DNA of 64,000 bases from CBDCAS01 sp965214015 (GTDB lineage: Bacteria; Pseudomonadota; Gammaproteobacteria; Coxiellales; Coxiellaceae). The stretch spans positions 186,001-250,000 of the forward strand of contig CBDCAS010000020.1 in the NCBI GenBank assembly GCA_965214015.1. Reading direction: 5' to 3'. Below the pieces are notes generated by a model that worked only from the letters and a program-made list of their open reading frames with translations, was not told the origin of the DNA and did not search any database. A program made the translations under genes and the position numbers. This document shows positions 46,549-56,548 of the stretch, in pieces; positions within the stretch are counted from its first letter, which is position 1, and each line of letters starts with the position of its first letter.

Positions 46549-47637
46549 ATGGCTCAAATTGTTAATCTAAAAATTCTTAACTTCCGTAATTTACAATCTA
46601 CCTCTATTCAACCCGGATCCCATTTCAATATATTTTTAGGAAACAATGGAGCTGGAAAAACAAGCATACTTGAAGCTATCTATTATTTTGGTTTTGGTCG
46701 ATCTTTTCGCACCTCTCAACCACTGTATTTAATACATAAAAATAGTAAGCAATTTCTATTACACACTGAACTAAACATCAAAAATGATATTACACCTGTT
46801 GGTATTGAGTATCATTCAAATACAAATCGACGTATCCATTTTAATGGAGATAATATAAAAACTATTTCACCCATTGCTGAATTGCTGCCTATCCAATTGA
46901 TCAGCACAGATAATTGCCGATTTTTTCATGAAGGCCCTAAATTACGTCGACAGTTCATGAATTGGGGATTGTTCCACATGGAACCTCGTTTTTCTTCCCT
47001 TTGGCAGCGTTTACTTCGAATATTAAAACAGCGAAATGCAACACTTAAATCTCGTCTACCCCATAAAGAACTTTTAGTTTGGAATACAGAGCTACTTAAA
47101 CTTTCAGAAGAAATCAATGAATTATGTAAAAAATACATTCGCCAATTAAAACCTATCTTTAATTGCCTAATCAATTCTACACTCAATGCATATACTTTGG
47201 ACTTCAATTATTATCCTGGCTGGAACCCAAAAATTGATTTTGAAACTGCACTAAATCAGAACTATTCTAAAGATCAGCTTTTAGGTTATACCAGTGTTGG
47301 GCCACACCGTGCTGATATAAAATTGCTCATTGAAAACAAGCCTGCCAAGGAAGCTTTATCTCAAGGAGAACAAAAATTTGTTTCCTATATTCTATACTTG
47401 GCTCAAGGACAGTTACTTCAAACTATTTCAAGCAAAAAGCCTATTTATCTAATTGATGATTTACCTTCCGAACTTGACACAGATAAATGCTCCCACATTC
47501 TTTCTATTTTAGCTAAAACACAAGCTCAAATATTTATAACCAGTATCAATCAACAAAAACTACACACAGCAATTGCACTAAAAAACACACAATTGTTTCA
47601 TGTGGAACATAATATAGCGAATTTATTAACCAATTAA
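46549..47637 (+). CDS. recF: DNA replication and repair protein RecF
   Basis: An SMC-like ATPase that helps RecOR load RecA at gaps. It has 362 residues with Walker A GNNGAGKTSILEAIYYF, the region GFGRSFRT, the signature SQGEQKFVSY and Walker B YLIDDLPSELD. It follows dnaN by 6 bp and precedes gyrB, the standard order, with a 224-bp gap before gyrB. Confidence 0.96.
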   Translation: MAQIVNLKILNFRNLQSTSIQPGSHFNIFLGNNGAGKTSILEAIYYFGFGRSFRTSQPLYLIHKNSKQFLLHTELNIKNDITPVGIEYHSNTNRRIHFNGDNIKTISPIAELLPIQLISTDNCRFFHEGPKLRRQFMNWGLFHMEPRFSSLWQRLLRILKQRNATLKSRLPHKELLVWNTELLKLSEEINELCKKYIRQLKPIFNCLINSTLNAYTLDFNYYPGWNPKIDFETALNQNYSKDQLLGYTSVGPHRADIKLLIENKPAKEALSQGEQKFVSYILYLAQGQLLQTISSKKPIYLIDDLPSELDTDKCSHILSILAKTQAQIFITSINQQKLHTAIALKNTQLFHVEHNIANLLTN

Positions 47638-47656
47638 CCTCTATAGCAGTAAAACC

Positions 47657-47680
47657 TTAAAGATAAAGTTTTATCTTTAA
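47657..47680. terminator. AT-only hairpin after recF
   Basis: TTAAAGATAAA and TTTATCTTTAA form a perfect 11-bp stem with a very short loop, 20 bp after the recF stop. It contains almost no G-C pairs and no T run follows, so termination here would be weak. Confidence 0.3.
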
Positions 47681-47808
47681 CTTAGATTTAAGCATTTTAA
47701 GAATAATAGCTCAAACTTAACTATTTATAATTGAGGCTATTCTTGTGGAAAACCCCTGGATTTCTATAAAAAATAAACACTTGCATCTCGTTTTTTTAAT
47801 TGCTTTTA

Positions 47809-47817
47809 TGCTACAAT
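47809..47817 (+). promoter_or_regulatory. Extended -10 promoter element of gyrB
   Basis: TGCTACAAT fits the extended -10 consensus (TG, one base, TACAAT), 44 bases before the gyrB start. A clear -35 at the right distance is not seen, which is normal for extended -10 promoters. gyrB promoters are often supercoiling-sensitive; nothing here shows it directly. Confidence 0.5.
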
Positions 47818-47861
47818 AGTCCTCTTTCACAAAGATACCAAACCACTCAAGTTTAATTAAA

Positions 47862-50288
47862 ATGGCTAAAATAGAGTCCCAAAAATACGACGAATCTACG
47901 ATCAAGGTGCTTAAAGGCCTCGATGCTGTCCGTAAGCGACCTGGAATGTACATTGGAGATACAGATGATGGCTCTGGTTTACATCATATGGTATTTGAAG
48001 TCGTTGACAACTCTATCGATGAAGCGCTTGCTGGATACTGCTCTAAAATCAATGTTACTCTCCATGAAGACAGCTCTGTTACCATTACGGACAATGGTCG
48101 TGGCATTCCAACTGGCATCTATAAAGAAGAAGGTCGTTCAGCAACTGAAGTGATTATGACTGTACTCCACGCAGGTGGAAAATTTGATAAAAACGCTTAT
48201 AAAGTTTCTGGAGGTCTTCACGGAGTAGGTATTTCTGTTGTCAATGCACTTTCTGAAATACTAGAAGTTACTATTTACCAACATGGAAAGGTATTTTACC
48301 AAAAATATAGTTTAGGAGTTCCAGAGGCCCCACTTAAAGAAATAGGCGATACAACACAGACAGGCACTCAAATTCGTTTTAAACCCAGCAAAAAAATTTT
48401 TAGTCATACTGAATTTCGCTATGATATTTTAGCAAAACGTCTTCGCGAACTATCATTTTTAAATTCTGGTATTCTCATTGAATTAAATGAAGAGATCTCT
48501 GAGAAAAAAGATATCTTTAAGTATGAAGGTGGCATCACAGCTTTTGTTGAGCATCTGAGCCGCAATAAAACTCCTATTAATTCTGACATATTTTACTGTT
48601 CTCAAGAAAAAGAGGATGTCGTCGTGGAAGCGGCTTTGCAATGGAACGACGGTTTTCAAGAAGTTGTATTCTGTTTTACTAACAATATACCGCAAAAAGA
48701 CGGTGGAACCCATCTATCAGGGCTCCGCGCTGCATTAACACGTACCCTAAACCACTATATTGACCAACAAGGGTTTGCTAAAAAAGCAAAAGTAACAACA
48801 AACGGAGATGATATTCGTGAAGGACTAACTTGCGTTTTATCAGTCAAAATTCCAGACCCTAAATTTTCATCACAAACTAAAGATAAGCTTGTTTCTTCAG
48901 AAATAAAATCTATTGTTGAGTCCACATTGAGTAGTAAGCTCAATGAATTTCTACAAGAAAACCCTGCCCAAGCAAAATCGATTGTCACAAAAATGGTCGA
49001 TGCAGCTCGAGCTAGAGAAGCAGCTCGAAAAGCAAGAGATATAGCGCGTCGTAAAAATGTATTGGATATTGCAGGCTTACCAGGAAAGCTAGCTGACTGC
49101 CAAGAAAAAGACCCTATCGCTTGCGAGCTTTTTCTAGTTGAAGGAGACTCTGCTGGAGGTTCTGCAAAACAAGCACGAGATCGTAAATATCAGGCAATAT
49201 TACCCCTTAAAGGTAAAATATTAAACGTTGAAAAAGCTCGTTTTGATAAAATGTTATCTTCAGCAGAGTTAGGCACATTAATTACAGCAATGGGCTGTGG
49301 TATAGGTCGCGAAGAATATAATCCTAACAAATTACGCTATCATAGGGTTATTATTATGACAGATGCTGATGTAGATGGCTCTCATATTCGAACATTACTA
49401 TTAACTTTTTTCTACCGTCAAATGCCAGAATTAATTGAACGAGGTCATATCTATATTGCACAACCCCCACTCTATAAAATGAAAAAAGGCAAACAAGAGC
49501 AATATGTTAAAGATGACGAAGCCCTGGATACTTTATTGTTGCAAATGGCTCTTGATAAAGCACAGTTATATCCAAGCAAAAGTGCCCCCGCTATTTCAGG
49601 AACGGCTCTTGAACAATTAGCAATTAATTACCAACAAGTAGAACACAGTTTAAATCGCTTATCGCGACACTTTCCTCGAAAAGTTTTAGAAGCTATTATG
49701 CACATTCCACCTCTATTAACAGAAAATCTAGCAAACCAATCAGAAGTATCTGCTTGGACAGATGCATTAGAACACTACCTGAGACAAAATCATACAGAAC
49801 ACAGTTGTCACTTTAATGTAACAACACAGCTTGACTCTGAGCAAGAAATCTATTTACCCCATTTAACCGCATCCCAACATGGAGCTAAAAATCATTATTC
49901 TTTCTCAAAGGATTTTTTTACATCTTCTAGCTATCAAAATATTATTAATCTTTATAAAAAACTTGATAATTTATTAGATAAAGATGCTTATATCAAACGT
50001 GGTGAACAATCTACTCATGTGCACACTTTTAGTGAAGCATTGTATTGGTTACTCGATCAAGGTAAAAAAGGAACCACTATTACACGTTACAAAGGATTGG
50101 GAGAAATGAATCCTGATCAGTTGTGGGGAACTACAATGGATCCAGATACACGTCGTATGTTAAAAGTAAGTATTGAAGATGCTGTTCACGCCAATGAAAT
50201 GTTTACCACTCTAATGGGAGACCAGGTAGAACCCAGGCGGCATTTTATTGAAACAAATGCCTTATTTGCCGAAAATATTGATATCTAG
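47862..50288 (+). CDS. gyrB: DNA gyrase subunit B
   Basis: The ATPase subunit of gyrase, 808 residues, close to E. coli (804) and including the gammaproteobacterial insert between the TOPRIM halves. The GHKL ATPase shows EVVDNSIDEALAG and DNGRGIPTG, the TOPRIM region shows EGDSAGGSAKQARDR and DADVDGSHIRTLL, and the C-terminus has ITRYKGLGEMNPDQLWGTTM. It ends 36 bp before the end of the convergent rsmD. Confidence 0.98.
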   Translation: MAKIESQKYDESTIKVLKGLDAVRKRPGMYIGDTDDGSGLHHMVFEVVDNSIDEALAGYCSKINVTLHEDSSVTITDNGRGIPTGIYKEEGRSATEVIMTVLHAGGKFDKNAYKVSGGLHGVGISVVNALSEILEVTIYQHGKVFYQKYSLGVPEAPLKEIGDTTQTGTQIRFKPSKKIFSHTEFRYDILAKRLRELSFLNSGILIELNEEISEKKDIFKYEGGITAFVEHLSRNKTPINSDIFYCSQEKEDVVVEAALQWNDGFQEVVFCFTNNIPQKDGGTHLSGLRAALTRTLNHYIDQQGFAKKAKVTTNGDDIREGLTCVLSVKIPDPKFSSQTKDKLVSSEIKSIVESTLSSKLNEFLQENPAQAKSIVTKMVDAARAREAARKARDIARRKNVLDIAGLPGKLADCQEKDPIACELFLVEGDSAGGSAKQARDRKYQAILPLKGKILNVEKARFDKMLSSAELGTLITAMGCGIGREEYNPNKLRYHRVIIMTDADVDGSHIRTLLLTFFYRQMPELIERGHIYIAQPPLYKMKKGKQEQYVKDDEALDTLLLQMALDKAQLYPSKSAPAISGTALEQLAINYQQVEHSLNRLSRHFPRKVLEAIMHIPPLLTENLANQSEVSAWTDALEHYLRQNHTEHSCHFNVTTQLDSEQEIYLPHLTASQHGAKNHYSFSKDFFTSSSYQNIINLYKKLDNLLDKDAYIKRGEQSTHVHTFSEALYWLLDQGKKGTTITRYKGLGEMNPDQLWGTTMDPDTRRMLKVSIEDAVHANEMFTTLMGDQVEPRRHFIETNALFAENIDI

Positions 50289-50323
50289 CCAAGCTTTGGT
50301 GAATCAACTTTATAGCACAACTC

Positions 50324-50908
50324 CTAGACAGAATTAACATTTGTTACCCGCTGGAATAAATAATAGCTAACATGCGCGGTATGTCCTTCCCTTAAACAAT
50401 GCCAATTCGCTAGCTGAATTGTTTTTTTTTGCTTTTCCATTTCTACATAAATCAACGCTGATTTTGCCAAATAGATGCTCGATTCTAGCCAAATAGCAAA
50501 AGAAGATAGCTGCTTACTGTAAAAAGGCGGATCAAGAAAAACGATATCACAAGGATAAAAAGAGAACGGTGGACATTGCTTGAAGCAATCACCTTGAATA
50601 ATTTGGATATTTTTTGATGAGATTTTTAAAGTTTGTACTGTTTTTTTCAAAAAATTAATAACTATGGAGTTTCTATCCACCAGAGTCACACGCTCAGCAC
50701 CACGCGATAAGGCTTCAAAACCTAAAGCACCACTGCCTGCAAATAAGTCTAAACAAGTAGCACCTTGAATAAAAGGCGTTAACCAATTAAACAAAGTTTC
50801 CCGAATAAAGTCATGAGTAGGGCGCAGCTCAGAAATATCAGGAAATTTTAATAATCGACGCCGCCAAAGGCCACCAATAATACGCAGGGTTCTATTTTTA
50901 TTCGCCAT
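50324..50908 (-). CDS. rsmD: 16S rRNA (guanine-966-N2)-methyltransferase
   Basis: It methylates G966 of 16S rRNA using S-adenosylmethionine. It has 194 residues with the family start RIIGGLWRRRLLKFP, RPTHDFIRETLFNWL, the SAM motif LDLFAGSGALGFEALSRG and the catalytic DPPF. It follows the M16 peptidase gene by one base, so it is probably the last gene of a three-gene minus-strand unit. Confidence 0.95.
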   Translation of the reverse strand: MANKNRTLRIIGGLWRRRLLKFPDISELRPTHDFIRETLFNWLTPFIQGATCLDLFAGSGALGFEALSRGAERVTLVDRNSIVINFLKKTVQTLKISSKNIQIIQGDCFKQCPPFSFYPCDIVFLDPPFYSKQLSSFAIWLESSIYLAKSALIYVEMEKQKKTIQLANWHCLREGHTAHVSYYLFQRVTNVNSV

Positions 50909-50909
50909 T

Positions 50910-52223
50910 TTAAAATGAGGGACCTACTGTAACGACAGCAAGATGTTTTTGGTTAATGATTTTATTAAAGGCCATTTTAACCTCAGGTGAGCTTACATCA
51001 GCAATACGAGCTTTATAAGTCTCTAAATAATTTAAAGGAAGATGATAAAAAGCGATTAGTGACACAATAGCAGCAATATCACGATTGCTGGTCATTTCCA
51101 ATGGAAAACTCCCAATTAAATTTTTTTTCACAGAATTCAACTGCTGTGGACTAGGGCCTTGTTTTAAAAAGGCATTTAATGCCTCCATGACTGTACTTAA
51201 TGCTTTTTTTGCTTTATTCACACGCGTTCTTAGTTGAATAATAAATGGACCCCGATAACCCAAGGGCCAAAACATACTGCCCACATCATAAGCGAATCCA
51301 TTTTGATTGCGTATTTTTTGAAACAAGACAGAACCCAACGGCAACCCTCCAAAAATAGTGTTACCCACCAGTAGTGGAAAATAATCAGGATTATCCCAAC
51401 TAACACCCACCTGACCCACCATTATAGAGGTTTGCTTGGCTGGAAAAGACACATGATGATACACATTGTGTTTTAACTGCTGATTTTCTTTTAAACGTGG
51501 CGCCACTTTTCCTATTGGCATTGCCGTTGCAATATGTTCAGCAATGTGTTTTGCTTGTTTATAGCTTAGATCGCCAACTAACACAATATCTGCATTCCTT
51601 GCTACATAATAACGTCGATAAAAATATCTAATATTTTTTGATGAGAATCGTTCTATAGAAGCAATGGTACCCAAGGGATCATGAGAATAAGGCTGGTCAC
51701 CATATATCATTTTATAAAGGGTATTCTGGGCTACTTTTCCAGGATTTTGATTTTCAGTTTCAATCATCGCAATAGTTTGATTTTTTATACGATGCAATGT
51801 ATTGGGTTGAAAAGACATTTTTGTCAGAACTTGAATAAATTCAGATAAGGCAGCATTGAAAGAAGCTGACTTTGAGAGACTACGCAAAGAAACAACTGCT
51901 TTATCCCTATCTAAACTTGTATCAAATTGGGCACCCACATCATCAAACGCTTTTGCAATCTGATCTGCATTTTGTATTGTAGTTCCTTCACCTATCATAT
52001 TATTAGTCAATGAGGCTAAACCGATCATTTTGTTATCATAGGCTGAACCTGCGGCAAACATCACACGAATATCGACTATTGGTAAATTATGAATCCTCAC
52101 AAAATATACATTAGTATTTACTGAGGTTTTCCAATGTTGGATTTTAACAGTGTGCGGCAATGCTTTCAGAGAAAAAGCATTCACTGAAATAAAACAAAGC
52201 AAAGCAATACAATATTTACCCAT
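50910..52223 (-). CDS. M16 family zinc-peptidase-like subunit without catalytic motif
   Basis: A 437-residue pitrilysin-family protein with a signal peptide (CIALLCFISVNAFS). Where the active member has HxxEH, this one reads ASLTNNMIGEGT, so it lacks the zinc ligands and should be the non-catalytic partner of the neighbouring peptidase. The R/Y substrate-binding region FAYDVGSMFWPLGYRG is present. The pair of genes overlaps by 8 bp, which fits a heterodimer such as the processing-peptidase-like complexes of proteobacteria. Confidence 0.9.
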   Translation of the reverse strand: MGKYCIALLCFISVNAFSLKALPHTVKIQHWKTSVNTNVYFVRIHNLPIVDIRVMFAAGSAYDNKMIGLASLTNNMIGEGTTIQNADQIAKAFDDVGAQFDTSLDRDKAVVSLRSLSKSASFNAALSEFIQVLTKMSFQPNTLHRIKNQTIAMIETENQNPGKVAQNTLYKMIYGDQPYSHDPLGTIASIERFSSKNIRYFYRRYYVARNADIVLVGDLSYKQAKHIAEHIATAMPIGKVAPRLKENQQLKHNVYHHVSFPAKQTSIMVGQVGVSWDNPDYFPLLVGNTIFGGLPLGSVLFQKIRNQNGFAYDVGSMFWPLGYRGPFIIQLRTRVNKAKKALSTVMEALNAFLKQGPSPQQLNSVKKNLIGSFPLEMTSNRDIAAIVSLIAFYHLPLNYLETYKARIADVSSPEVKMAFNKIINQKHLAVVTVGPSF

Positions 52224-53568
52224 GATAAGTTTTATCTCTTAACACTATTTTTGGCTTTAAAATAGTAATGGTTGCACAGTCAGGTTGTAAAAATTCTTTA
52301 GCAACCGATTGAATTTGTTGTGGTGTAATCGACTTTATTCGTGATACAAAACCATCACTATCTTGCCAAGATAATCCAATGACTTCAGGTACACCTATAT
52401 CAAAAATTTGCTGCATTATTGAATCTCTCTTATAAATAGAATTTGTGATAACCTGTCTCTTAATACGCTTTAATTCAAACTGATTGACTAATGTCGTCTG
52501 TAATTTTTTAATTTCTTTGAAAAAAGCATATTTTAACTCTTTAATAGAATGATGAGCAGTCGGTATCCCCTCAAGCACCAATAAGTTGTTATGTAAACTA
52601 TATAGATTGTATTGGCTTCCAGCACTGACAGCGACTGGGGTTTTTCGCACCAAATTCCTCACCAAACGTCCACTGCTGCCAGAATCTAAAATATTGACTA
52701 AAACATATAGAGCATAAGCTTGCCATCGATTCTTTGCCGTTTTCAAAACAGGCACAGGGTATCCCATCACTAAGCAAGGTATCTTCGCTGGAATATGAAC
52801 AACAAGCTGTTTTGTACCCACTAAAGAAACCGCTTCTCGTGGTTTTAGTTTTGGGGTAGGTGATGATTTTAAAGGGCCAAAATATTTCTTAGCCAAATTA
52901 AAAACATCACTATGATTCACATCACCTACAACCACCACCACTGCATTATTAGGCACATACCACATTCTATACCATAGGTTCAGGTCCTTCTGTGTAAGAT
53001 GCTCTATATCAGTCATCCAACCTACCGTCGGATGATGATAGGGGCTATTTAAAAACGCAGCAGCTCTAAACCGCTCCCACATCAGAGCTTGAGGATTATC
53101 ATCGACTCGTAAACGACGCTCTTCCATCACTACTTGACGTTCTTTGCTAAATAAATCAGGTTGTAATAACAAATTGGTCATACGATCTGATTCTAGCCTA
53201 AAGCTTAAATCTAACTGATCTGCTGAAAACTTCTGAAAGTACATCGTATAATCATCACTAGTCATTGCATTCTGTTGACCACCATGATCATTGACCATCT
53301 TAATAAATACACCAGGTCCAAAACGCTTAGTCCCTTTAAACATCATATGTTCCAACATATGAGAGACTCCCGTTATCCCGTTATGTTCATAACTACCTCC
53401 CACCTTATACCAAACTGAGGACACTACAGCAGGTGCACGATGATCTTCCCGAACCACTAGTTTTAGACCATTATTTAAACGGTATTCATAAGTATTATGC
53501 TCTGCGAAAACGGTAAGCGATATTAGCCAAAAAGTCAGGCCTATGATCCAACGCACTTTTATCTCCAA
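52216..53568 (-). CDS. M16 family zinc metallopeptidase, catalytic subunit
   Basis: A periplasmic or secreted peptidase of 450 residues with a signal peptide (IIGLTFWLISLTVFA). The inverted zinc motif H70-M-L-E-H74 is complete and the third ligand Glu lies in VVMEERRLRVDD. It probably works with the non-catalytic partner downstream. It is divergent from ftsY across a 59-bp gap, the same neighbourhood as in Legionella relatives as far as I recall. Confidence 0.93.
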   Translation of the reverse strand: MEIKVRWIIGLTFWLISLTVFAEHNTYEYRLNNGLKLVVREDHRAPAVVSSVWYKVGGSYEHNGITGVSHMLEHMMFKGTKRFGPGVFIKMVNDHGGQQNAMTSDDYTMYFQKFSADQLDLSFRLESDRMTNLLLQPDLFSKERQVVMEERRLRVDDNPQALMWERFRAAAFLNSPYHHPTVGWMTDIEHLTQKDLNLWYRMWYVPNNAVVVVVGDVNHSDVFNLAKKYFGPLKSSPTPKLKPREAVSLVGTKQLVVHIPAKIPCLVMGYPVPVLKTAKNRWQAYALYVLVNILDSGSSGRLVRNLVRKTPVAVSAGSQYNLYSLHNNLLVLEGIPTAHHSIKELKYAFFKEIKKLQTTLVNQFELKRIKRQVITNSIYKRDSIMQQIFDIGVPEVIGLSWQDSDGFVSRIKSITPQQIQSVAKEFLQPDCATITILKPKIVLRDKTYHG

Positions 53569-53627
53569 CTCTGTTGTTCACAGCAGTGAAATGGTAGGAT
53601 AGCCCAAATTCAGAACGGCAACAAACT

Positions 53628-54617
53628 ATGTTTCAATTTTTAAAATCCAAAGCTTCTAAAGAGCCCTCTAATGAAGTTAAAAAGCCAACATGGGCTGTGC
53701 GCTTAAAAAATAGTTTAAAAAAAACACGTCAACAATTTTCTGAGAATATATCGAATTTATTACTAGGGAAAAAAGTTATAGACCATGCTTTATTTGAAGA
53801 GTTAGAAACACTACTATTGAGTGCTGATGTCGGTGTTGATGCCACACAAAAAATTCTTGATCAACTTACCCAGCAATTAAAGCGAAAACAGCTAACTGAC
53901 CCTACAGCCCTTCTTCAATCACTAAAAGAGATCCTAAACGACCTATTAGAACCCTGTGAGCAATCTCTCACTATTAACGCTTCGCCTTTCATATTATTAA
54001 TGGTTGGCGTAAATGGTTCAGGAAAAACAACAAGTATTGCCAAAATAGCACACTACTATCAGCAAAAAAACAATAAAGTTATGTTAGCAGCAGGAGATAC
54101 CTTTCGTGCTGCAGCAGTTGAACAATTACAAGTTTGGGGTAAAAGACATGACATCGCTGTTATTGCTCAAAAAAATGGCTCTGACAGTGCCTCAGTTATT
54201 TATGATGCCATACAAGCTGCCAAAGCAAAAAATATTAATCTATTGATTGCTGATACTGCGGGACGTTTACATACACAAAAACATCTAATGCTTGAATTAC
54301 AGAAAATTAAACGTGTTATTACTAAACAAGAGGCATTAGCCCCACATGAAGTTCTATTAGTTATTGATGCTGGAATGGGACAAAACGCACTCTATCAAGC
54401 AGAACAGTTTCATCAAGAAATTGGCTTAACAGGTATTGCAATAACAAAATTAGATGGTACAGCACGAGGCGGTATAGTTTTTGCTATTGCTGAAAAAATG
54501 AAGTTACCCATTCGTTTTATTGGTGTAGGTGAAACAATCCATGATTTAAAACCCTTCCATGCTAAAGAATATGTCGATGCCTTATTTGACAAATCAACCA
54601 AGAATTACAATGAATAG
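53628..54617 (+). CDS. ftsY: Signal recognition particle receptor FtsY
   Basis: The SRP receptor GTPase that brings ribosome-nascent-chain complexes to SecYEG. It has 329 residues: a short basic N-terminus instead of the long acidic domain of E. coli (about 500 residues), then the N and G domains with GVNGSGKTTSIAKIA, DTFRAAAVEQLQVW, DTAGRLHT and TKLDGTARGG. In E. coli ftsE and ftsX follow before rpoH; here they are absent and rpoH is next. Confidence 0.96.
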   Translation: MFQFLKSKASKEPSNEVKKPTWAVRLKNSLKKTRQQFSENISNLLLGKKVIDHALFEELETLLLSADVGVDATQKILDQLTQQLKRKQLTDPTALLQSLKEILNDLLEPCEQSLTINASPFILLMVGVNGSGKTTSIAKIAHYYQQKNNKVMLAAGDTFRAAAVEQLQVWGKRHDIAVIAQKNGSDSASVIYDAIQAAKAKNINLLIADTAGRLHTQKHLMLELQKIKRVITKQEALAPHEVLLVIDAGMGQNALYQAEQFHQEIGLTGIAITKLDGTARGGIVFAIAEKMKLPIRFIGVGETIHDLKPFHAKEYVDALFDKSTKNYNE

Positions 54618-54743
54618 TTTCTACAAAGCAATTTAGATCATATAAGTCTTATTGTACACTATCGGGCACTATCTTTTAGATAGCTGATACACTAAAAACA
54701 TTTCTTTGAGTACATCAAATCCACTAACGACATGGTATTTTCC

Positions 54744-54773
54744 TTGCAAAACAGAATGTTAATATCAGATAAT
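54744..54773 (+). promoter_or_regulatory. Possible promoter of rpoH
   Basis: TTGCAA at 54744-54749 and GATAAT at 54768-54773 are 18 bp apart, about 87 bases before the rpoH start. It sits in a 242-bp gap after ftsY. Prediction by eye only. Confidence 0.4.
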
Positions 54774-54859
54774 CGCAACACAAAATTAAGCAGAGCTGGG
54801 CTACCTCTAGTATTAGCACTCTGCCTTAAAGAATGCTAGAATTCGCAAAGGTAAATATT

Positions 54860-55726
54860 ATGAACAGTAATTTACAATCTATAGATCAATCACTTAGTGT
54901 CAGCAGTCTCGCTTCATACATTCACTGGGCCAATCAAATACCCTTACTTTCTGAAGAAGAAGAGCAAAGACTAGCATTTAAATTGGTTAATAACAAAGAC
55001 TTAGAAGCTGCCCGCCAATTAGTGATGTCACATCTTCGCTTGGTGATAAAAATTGCCCGCGGTTACTCAGGCTATGGCCTTCAACAAGCCGATCTTATTC
55101 AAGAAGGAAATATTGGCTTAATGAAAGCTGTAAGGCGCTTTAACCCTAAAGTCGGTGTTCGGCTTGTTTCCTTTGCAATTCATTGGATTCGCGCTGAAAT
55201 ACATGAATATATTATTCGTAACTGGCGTATTGTAAAAATTGCTACAACAAAAGCACAACGTAAGTTGTTTTTTAATCTAAGAAAAATGGCTAAAAAGCGT
55301 GGCTGGTTTAGTAATGATGAGGTAAAAGCAGTTGCTGAAACACTGCAGGTTAGTGATAAAGACGTTCGCCAAATGGAAGCACGCTTAAGCCATTATGATG
55401 AGTCTTTTGAAGGGTATAATGATGACAGTGAAGACAATAATTCTAGTAGCTGGTCTGCACCCATTCACTACTTAGAAGAACAAAGCCAAAATCCAGAATT
55501 CTCTGCTGTAGAAGAAGATTGGTCAAGTCAGCAAGAAAAACTCTTATATAAAGCTATGTTAAAATTAGATGATCGCAGCCAAGAGATTATTCGAACACGT
55601 TGGTTGAGTACAAATAAAATGACTTTGCAACAACTCGCTGATAAGCATCATATCTCTGCAGAGCGTGTTCGACAGTTAGAAAAAAATGCAATGAAAAGCT
55701 TACAGGACGCTATTACCAATTCCTAA
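54860..55726 (+). CDS. rpoH: RNA polymerase heat-shock sigma factor (sigma-32)
   Basis: It directs RNA polymerase to heat-shock promoters. I place the start at 54860 (MNSNLQSIDQSL, 288 residues), with AAAGG upstream; a frame from 54833 is longer than the family. Region 2 (LRLVIKIARGYSGYGLQQAD, IQEGNIGLMKAVRRFNP) is conserved, the RpoH box is present as QRKLFFNLRK, and region 4 ends HHISAERVRQLEKNAMKSL. Confidence 0.96.
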   Translation: MNSNLQSIDQSLSVSSLASYIHWANQIPLLSEEEEQRLAFKLVNNKDLEAARQLVMSHLRLVIKIARGYSGYGLQQADLIQEGNIGLMKAVRRFNPKVGVRLVSFAIHWIRAEIHEYIIRNWRIVKIATTKAQRKLFFNLRKMAKKRGWFSNDEVKAVAETLQVSDKDVRQMEARLSHYDESFEGYNDDSEDNNSSSWSAPIHYLEEQSQNPEFSAVEEDWSSQQEKLLYKAMLKLDDRSQEIIRTRWLSTNKMTLQQLADKHHISAERVRQLEKNAMKSLQDAITNS

Positions 55727-55786
55727 TCAAATAAATCCTCCATATGTGGTAGTATCACCGCTTAATCAACTAAAAAGGATAGTATT

Positions 55787-56548
55787 ATGAAACGATATTT
55801 TGTTTTTCTCTGCTGCCTGATCACAAGTCTATTTTTTTTGAATGCTCTGGCAGCAAATGATCGTTCTTTTTCTCATCAGCAAGTTAAAGATATTCAAAAA
55901 ATCGTTTATAATTATTTAACGACCAACCCTGAGGTATTAGTAAAAGCATCTCAGGTACTACAAAAGAAGCAAGAAAAAAAACTACAACAAGATGCATTAT
56001 CTGCTATTAAAACACACAAAAAACAAATTTTTAGTGACATCAATTCACCAACAGTGGGTAATCCAAAAAGCTCTATTAAAGTAGTCGAATTCTTTGACTA
56101 TCAGTGTGGTCACTGTAAAGCTATGGCTCCTATCATCACCACAGCTATAAAAAACAATGCTCGAATTAAGGTTATTTTTAAAGATCTGCCTATATTCGGT
56201 GGAAACTCACGTTACGCAGCAAAAGCAGCACTCGCTTCTGTTAAACAAGGAAAATATTATAAATTTCATAACGCCTTATTTGCAGCAACTACTCCACTAA
56301 GTCCAAAGACTATTTTTAAAATTGCTAAAAAAGTAGGACTTAACACCAATACGTTAAAACAGGATATGAATGCTAAATGGATTGATCAACAACTGCGCGC
56401 TAATTTCCAATTAGCTCAGAAACTTAAATTAGTAGGCACTCCGGCCTTCATTGTTAGCAACAACAATCAAACTGAAGTTCGCTTCATTCCAGGTGCTATA
56501 TCACAAAAGGACTTTAATCAGCAAGTTGCTGATGTATCTGCACAATGA
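55787..56548 (+). CDS. Com1-like DsbA-family thioredoxin-fold protein
   Basis: An exported disulfide oxidoreductase of 253 residues. It has a signal peptide (FVFLCCLITSLFFLNALA), a helical N-terminal part as in Coxiella Com1, then a DsbA-type domain with FFDYQCGHC (catalytic Cys107 and Cys110) and the cis-Pro loop VGTPAFIV. In Coxiella and Legionella such proteins lie in the envelope and help to fold secretion-system parts. The stop overlaps the glyQ start as ATGA, so it is translationally coupled to glyQ, an odd pairing by function. Confidence 0.9.
   Translation: MKRYFVFLCCLITSLFFLNALAANDRSFSHQQVKDIQKIVYNYLTTNPEVLVKASQVLQKKQEKKLQQDALSAIKTHKKQIFSDINSPTVGNPKSSIKVVEFFDYQCGHCKAMAPIITTAIKNNARIKVIFKDLPIFGGNSRYAAKAALASVKQGKYYKFHNALFAATTPLSPKTIFKIAKKVGLNTNTLKQDMNAKWIDQQLRANFQLAQKLKLVGTPAFIVSNNNQTEVRFIPGAISQKDFNQQVADVSAQ

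Noticed and set aside
47746..47754. TGTGGAAAA-like DnaA box between recF and gyrB
   Set aside because: It departs from the consensus and stands alone; weaker than the pair at 60917 and 61106.
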